Assembly: GCF_012676905.1 (NCBI RefSeq)
Contig: NZ_CP051428.1
Location: forward strand, 3,806,001-3,870,000
From: Paenibacillus albicereus
GTDB taxonomy: Bacteria; Bacillota; Bacilli; Paenibacillales; Paenibacillaceae
Direction: 5' to 3'
Length of the DNA: 64,000 nucleotides
Shown: positions 61,701 to 64,000 of the stretch, piece by piece
Numbering within the stretch: position 1 is the stretch's first letter
How the letters are laid out: the number at the start of each line of letters is the position of its first letter
Made by a program: the position numbers and the translations under genes
Notes under the pieces: generated by a model
What the model was told of the DNA's origin: nothing
Seen by the model: only the letters and a program-made list of their open reading frames with translations
Database searches by the model: none

Positions 61701-62545
61701 TGCGCGTTCAGCAGATCCGGCAGCAGCGATGCCGTCGGCAGCTCGCCGTAGGGCGAGACATACACCTGATCGTCTCCTTGCTTCAGGAACAGGTGCTTGT
61801 ACAGATGGGCATGGGCGAATTTCCGGTCCCCGCCATCCTTCGTTCCGTCCGCAGGCTTCATGGCGATGAGGCCGAGCGCTTTGGCGCCTGCTTTTACAGG
61901 GATATCGACGTAAGCGCCATAACGGTCGACTTGGCCCGCAGGGAATGCGATCGCGCCGGACGGCCAGCCGGAGGACGGGCTGGCCACCTCGTCGAACAGC
62001 CACAGTCCCCAGCCGTCATAGTCGCCTGCCGTACGCTGATAATGCACGCGCACCGTATCGGCCGGCAGCTCGGCCGGCTCGAAGCTATGTACTACATCGG
62101 AGCCTTGCTTCAGCCACACCTCGTTCATCGCCGGCGAGGCCAGCGCGAACTTCTTATCGCCGCCGTCCTTGTCGCCGCTGGCCGGCTTCATGACGACGAG
62201 GCCGACGTTCTTGGCGTCCGCCTTCAGCGGAATATCGACGTACGCTCCATATCCATCGGCCTGTCCGGCCGGGAAAAGCGTGCCGCCGTTCGGCCAGCCC
62301 GAAGACGGCTGGGCGACATCGTCGAACTGCCACAGCCCCCAGCCCTCATAGTTGCCGTCCGCGCGCTGGTAATGCACGCGCAGATGGCCCTCCGGCACCG
62401 GCGTCGCCGCCATGGCCTGAACGGCTGTATCACCGCCTGCCGCTTCGTTCGCCTGCGCAGGCAGCGCGCCGGAGAACAGGGACAGCAGCATCGCAAAGAT
62501 CGCGGCGAAGGAAACGAACCGCTTCGTCGTAGCGCTCATCCTCAT
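55778..62545 (-). CDS. Cell-surface amylopullulanase (two GH13 domains, S-layer anchored)
   Basis: 2255 residues. Order: signal peptide (1 to about 33); two tandem CBM41-type starch-binding domains (about 50-145 and 155-260; LRVHYQRADGNYEGWGLW repeats); pullulanase N-domain; type I pullulanase GH13_14 domain with YNWGYDP (near 584), nucleophile Asp in MRFDMMG (near 696), acid Glu in FIGEGWR; a third CBM41-like domain (about 1060-1150); a second GH13, alpha-amylase-like (about 1365-1790; FRVDTVKHV, LIGEYFG, SSHDEDGF); a Pro-Thr-Ser linker (about 1843-1887); a beta-rich domain; three SLH repeats (2070-2255). It should cut alpha-1,6 and alpha-1,4 links of pullulan, starch or glycogen while bound to the wall. 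ATG 62545 preferred; TTG 62551 is possible. Confidence 0.95.
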   Translation of the reverse strand: MRMSATTKRFVSFAAIFAMLLSLFSGALPAQANEAAGGDTAVQAMAATPVPEGHLRVHYQRADGNYEGWGLWQFDDVAQPSSGWPNGGTLFPAGQADGYGAYVDIPLKADAKNVGLVVMKPASGDKDGGDKKFALASPAMNEVWLKQGSDVVHSFEPAELPADTVRVHYQRTAGDYDGWGLWLFDEVASPSSGWPSGAIAFPAGQVDRYGAYVDIPVKAGAKALGLIAMKPADGTKDGGDRKFAHAHLYKHLFLKQGDDQVYVSPYGELPTASLLPDLLNAQLLPGSKILVQFSKLEGLDLDAIRDWLTVKDRKGQAVEIVSAEKQSETSLLLNASYEEGQAPLAVSFEGKTVSASLAEWRKVDELYAYDGNDLGATYAAGGATLKLWAPKASSVTVNVYDTDDATVKIGSLPLTQGERGVWSVQLQPGDLGVADFKNHFYQYEVTNGGVAKRVLDPYAKSMAEFHVNTKGETGADGDPIGKAAIVDLAGTDPEGYGFADIDGYEKREDAVIWEIHVRDFTSDPSVESDLNEATWGTFDAFKQKVDYIKSLGVTHVQLLPVMAWYYGDEAAMKERELAYSAKNNEYNWGYDPHSYFSPDGAYSENSADPELRVRELKAMIDAIHDAGMGVILDVVYTHMAKSEILNDIVPNYYAFQKPDGSFVGDFGNNLATNRKMAEKLMVDSVKYWFDEYKIDGMRFDMMGDATYESIQNAYDAAAAINPQALFIGEGWRTFKGAQSDPYLAGQGADQDWMDKTDDVGVFSDEFRNELKSGFGSEGEPRFITGGARSITTIFNNIKAQAGNTKQDDPGDMVQYIEAHDNLPLYDIIAKSIKKNPSVPENNEEILKRVRLGNLLTLTSQGTAFLHAGQEYGRSKQWLGEGTPEGENDRVTFGDETVADFIHNSYDASDAINKFHWAKTANADVYGENVKTVEYTKGLIGLRQSSDAFRLGEKDLVDRNVTLLEIPEVQQQDLVIAYKTRSTDGTGAYYVFVNADSKSRKLTLSEDLTGGLVVADDDEASTAGVSAPSGYALESGSITLQPLTAVIVRTDGRPVVQPGKRYLQFNYIREGKDFEDWNIWVWGTGVKDEEIKFSFIENKTATALIELDPKATQVGFVLRKGQDWATGKLDIPDDRFIPLTPGESFIKVNVTEKVRALDIKPVVTGPYLDHGGATFYYRNDKLFQENRLSSLEEVKLDFAGQSYPMEYDAKKELFSYTMKELPIGTHDYAFEATIDGETTRVSDPKNTVDGKSFITYAKPTVKLAASVESKLSSGSETILAVKAESSEPVAYREAWLDLSELGGPAKVKFDTEIMEQAIAVKDTTKAGTKAIPVELVDIYGNHHVTQTEAVVEAKTSAGGKLDFDFDESRIYFVLTDRFKDGDETNNFGVDKTHPEAYHGGDFQGLLDKLDYIEDLGVNTLWITPIVDNVDFNKGIDFGGTQYGYHGYWAKDFAKLDEHLGDLDTFKQLIDEAHDRGIKIMVDVVLNHPGYGMKPGDQYPGVTQADKGRFADMLRTDGLSSNTDAIKGELAGLPDFLTENPQVRSQVIRWQTDWLERAKTDRGDTIDYFRVDTVKHVEDTTWKAFKNELTRIDPDFKLIGEYFGATVDSDGGTLQSGQMDSLLDFGFKGQAKAFVEGNVEAADAYLADRAAKLDNTRVMGQFLSSHDEDGFLSEYVGGDKAKLMAAAAMQITAKGQPVVYYGEELGRSGKNGGKFENGEFSQNRGDMPWDKVESESKLLAHYQKLLGIRADYSKLYSKGERVSLEASNDKGYMAFLNRYEGEQLVTAIGVKTAAQEVTLDVPFAAGSSVKDLYGGKTYAVSADGKVTFSLPAMADGGTVVLANQKTPTPSPENPTPSPATPTPTPTPSPENPSTPSPATPTPAPSASPAKPDNALELTADALKASASITLEAGIAEVRLPLDASAVLGSKPLELKRDGLTVQLPSALLAQLAKLIPAGEAEGAYLRFQAAELDAAASAAAAAQAATKLDAGVKLGSQPVELSLAVVTKAGQTYSLDRFDAPVQLTFALESGASLQLTAIYYLSGKQPEYVGGKLDNGRLTASVSHFSLYAALEVDKTFADLSGHWAEAAVKRLSAKQIVSGTSTTTFTPAKAVTRAEFAAMLARALKLDMPAAGAAFKDVPSSAWYASAVEAARQHGIVSGKGDGTFQPNASITREEMALMLMRAYRAQATDAEAAAPPAAIRDLARVSAWAAKDVQAALSLGLLKGRADGSFAPAASASRADSAQAILNLADRLGL

Positions 62546-62594
62546 TTTCAACAAGACCCCCTCGAATGAATGACTGCTAAGACAATGACTTTAA

Positions 62595-62710
62595 AGCAAA
62601 CGTTTGCATAAAACGGGAAAAAGAGACTCGCTCGTCCAAGAAACACGTGCGATTCACAGGACGGCAAGCATCGGCAACGAAATAAAGCGCTTACATAGAA
62701 AACGTTTGCA
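62595..62710 (-). promoter_or_regulatory. Three cre-like operators in the amylopullulanase leader
   Basis: Minus-strand boxes TGCAAACGTTTGCT (62595-62608) and TGCAAACGTTTTCT (62697-62710) fit the cre pattern TGNAANCGNWNNCW fully; TGTAAGCGCTTTAT (62682-62695) has one mismatch. The most upstream box lies at the transcription start. Binding by CcpA, or by a MalR-like LacI-family protein, would repress. Confidence 0.6.
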
Positions 62711-62716
62711 CAACCT

Positions 62717-62745
62717 ATTCTAGGGAAGGAGGGCTGACTCGTCAA
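62717..62745 (-). promoter_or_regulatory. Sigma-A promoter of the amylopullulanase gene
   Basis: TTGACG (62740-62745), 17-bp spacer, TAGAAT (62717-62722) on the minus strand; leader about 165 nt. Confidence 0.75.
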
Positions 62746-62760
62746 CCCTCTTTTATCCCC

Positions 62761-63726
62761 CTACTCCAGTCCTACCCCAAGCCCCTCCGTCAGCGCGCGG
62801 CGGTAGAAATCCCCCGCCAGCGCCAGATCGAAGATGCCGAGCCCCATCGGATTGAAAAAGATCGTCTCTCCGGCGAGCCGCGCCAGCGCGTCGCGGCAGA
62901 CGGCGTCCGCCAGCGTCAGCGCGTCCGGCTCCGCCAGCAGCCCCGCCGCATGCAGCCGCTCGATGTCCGTATCCTCGCGGCATACCTGGCTCCAGTCGTC
63001 GACGAATGTGCGCAGGCCGGCGACGCTGTGCGGCTCGTAGTCCCGCAGCGACACATGCAGCAGCAGCGCTCCCTGCGGCGGCGGCTCGTCGATGTAGCGG
63101 CTCGGCGCGACCGTGCAGGTCGCGGTCACATCCGACTGCCGATATAGCTCCCGCCAGTCTGTCGTCGCCTCGACGCGGCCGATCATCTCCGGCGGGATGC
63201 TGTCCTCCGCGATGCCGCGCACGTCATGCAGCAGCACCCGCTCCAAGCGCGGCCCGAGCAGCGCCGCCGCCATGTCCAGATGCAGGCGGCCGATCGGCCC
63301 CCAGCCGATGACGCCGAGCGTGAAGCCCTTGCCGCCCGCCGGACGCAGCTTCGCGTACCGGCGCAGCATGGCGCCGCTGACCGCCGCCGCGCGCAGCCCG
63401 TTCAGCAGGTCGCTGCGCAGCACGGCGAGCGGCTCGCCCGTCGACGGATCGTTCAGCGCGATCAGGTTGCGGGCGCGCGGCAGCCCCCGCTGCGGGTTGC
63501 CGGGGAAGCCGGCGATCCACTTGATGCCGGCCAGCTCCGTGCTCCCGCCCAGATAGGCCGGAGTCGCGATGATCCGGTTCGGCGTGCCGGGAAAGCGCAG
63601 GTACCCCTTGAGCGGCGCGGCGCTGTCCCCGGCGTCCATCGCGCGCACCGCATCCTCGACCCGGTCCGCCAGCCGTTCCCAATCCCAGCCGAGCTGGCGG
63701 ATATGTCCGTCGTTCAGGTAAAGCAT
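62761..63726 (-). CDS. sbnB: SbnB-like 2,3-diaminopropionate biosynthesis enzyme (ornithine cyclodeaminase family)
   Basis: 321 residues of the ornithine cyclodeaminase/mu-crystallin fold. MLYLNDGHIRQLGWDWERL and GYLRFPGTPNRIIATPAYLGG start it; the NAD-binding Rossmann loop is GVIGWGPIGRLHLD; the C-terminus AGETIFFNPMGLGIFDLALA is typical of SbnB. SbnB oxidises N-(1-amino-1-carboxy-2-ethyl)-glutamate to L-2,3-diaminopropionate and 2-oxoglutarate. AGGAGGAG before ATG. The sbnA-like gene precedes it by 85 bp. The product is a precursor of siderophores or peptide antibiotics made elsewhere. Confidence 0.9.
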   Translation of the reverse strand: MLYLNDGHIRQLGWDWERLADRVEDAVRAMDAGDSAAPLKGYLRFPGTPNRIIATPAYLGGSTELAGIKWIAGFPGNPQRGLPRARNLIALNDPSTGEPLAVLRSDLLNGLRAAAVSGAMLRRYAKLRPAGGKGFTLGVIGWGPIGRLHLDMAAALLGPRLERVLLHDVRGIAEDSIPPEMIGRVEATTDWRELYRQSDVTATCTVAPSRYIDEPPPQGALLLHVSLRDYEPHSVAGLRTFVDDWSQVCREDTDIERLHAAGLLAEPDALTLADAVCRDALARLAGETIFFNPMGLGIFDLALAGDFYRRALTEGLGVGLE

Positions 63727-63811
63727 CGCATCTCCTCCTCTGTCCTGCGCTTCCTGGCCTTCTCCCCGACCTTCTCGATGCCGACCGCCTCCTTGCCCAT
63801 CAGACGCTCCG

Positions 63812-64000
63812 TCAAGGCGCGCCGTCCAGCTCCTCGTCCGGCTCCAGGCCGAGCTCGCGGCTCGCCCATCCGGCGTCGAACGCCGTATCGAGATAGCGGT
63901 CGCCCCGATCCGGCAGGATCGCCGCGACGACCGCTCCGGCAGGCAGGCTGCCGGCCATCCGGCGGATCGCGGCGACGACGCCGCCCGAGGAGGCTCCGGC
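63812..64000 (-). CDS. sbnA: SbnA-like PLP enzyme, C-terminal 62 residues only
   Basis: The frame enters from the right edge. GASSGGVVAAIRRM, then AAILPDRGDRYLDTAFDAGW and a Glu-rich tail match the C-terminus of SbnA, the cysteine-synthase-like enzyme that joins O-phospho-L-serine and glutamate, the step before SbnB. Order sbnA-sbnB in one direction supports the call. The rest of the gene, and probably the cluster that uses the amino acid, lies beyond 64000. Confidence 0.85.
   Translation of the reverse strand, partial: AGASSGGVVAAIRRMAGSLPAGAVVAAILPDRGDRYLDTAFDAGWASRELGLEPDEELDGAP

Noticed and set aside
63730-63805. 28-codon frame between sbnA and sbnB
   Set aside because: Low-complexity Lys/Glu/Arg content and overlap with the sbnB start; more likely spacer carrying the sbnB ribosome site.

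Overview
The window reads as a chromosomal segment of a high-GC, spore-forming member of the Paenibacillaceae (most likely Paenibacillus). The basis is the repeated AGGAGG-type ribosome sites, sporulation genes (yhbH, spoVR, a YjcZ-type micro-protein), B. subtilis-type genes (kimA, yunC, ywdK, yqkE, catE), an S-layer-anchored amylopullulanase, and YesMN-type AraC regulators beside secreted glycosidases. No rRNA, tRNA, CRISPR array, prophage or insertion sequence was recognised. Both ends cut a gene: a GH81 glucanase at base 1 and an sbnA-like gene at base 64000.

Layout. 1-8.2 kb: a secreted GH81 beta-1,3-glucanase behind a binding protein / response regulator / histidine kinase operon. 8.4-11.5 kb: yunC, then a LacI-type regulator with uxaC. 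11.6-17.6 kb: cydABCD (cytochrome bd oxidase and its ABC exporter). 17.9-21.1 kb: heme oxygenase plus a bacteriophytochrome with a degenerate GGDEF domain, divergent from an unknown 159-residue gene. 21.9-28.3 kb: ywdK, yhbH, a YjcZ-type gene, an orphan squalene-hopene-type cyclase and a secreted serine beta-lactamase-family enzyme. 28.4-42.4 kb: an arabinan/arabino-oligosaccharide locus (ABC binding protein, two permeases, GH43, AraPST-like binding protein/kinase/regulator trio, GH2, and a second secreted GH43), interrupted by a mazEF toxin-antitoxin pair. 42.9-47.4 kb: small genes, yqkE, catE, kimA. 47.4-51.8 kb: a long non-coding stretch with an orphan plus-strand terminator, a YhgE/Pip-like membrane protein with its TetR regulator, an AraC regulator and an SDR enzyme. 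51.9-55.7 kb: spoVR, two small membrane proteins, azoR, a DUF1801 gene. 55.8-62.5 kb: a 2255-residue two-catalytic-domain amylopullulanase with S-layer anchors and three cre-like boxes upstream. 62.8-64 kb: the end of an L-2,3-diaminopropionate (sbnA-sbnB) operon.

Common theme. Most of the window is extracellular polysaccharide use (beta-1,3-glucan, arabinan, starch/pullulan, uronates). Two separate sensor modules pair a binding protein with a YesM-type kinase and YesN-type regulator, and catabolite-repression-like palindromes sit on the arabinan and pullulanase promoters. The most interesting leads are the two binding-protein sensor modules, the phytochrome with an inactive-looking cyclase domain, the orphan terminator that suggests a small RNA antisense to the kimA leader, and the diaminopropionate operon running off the right edge.
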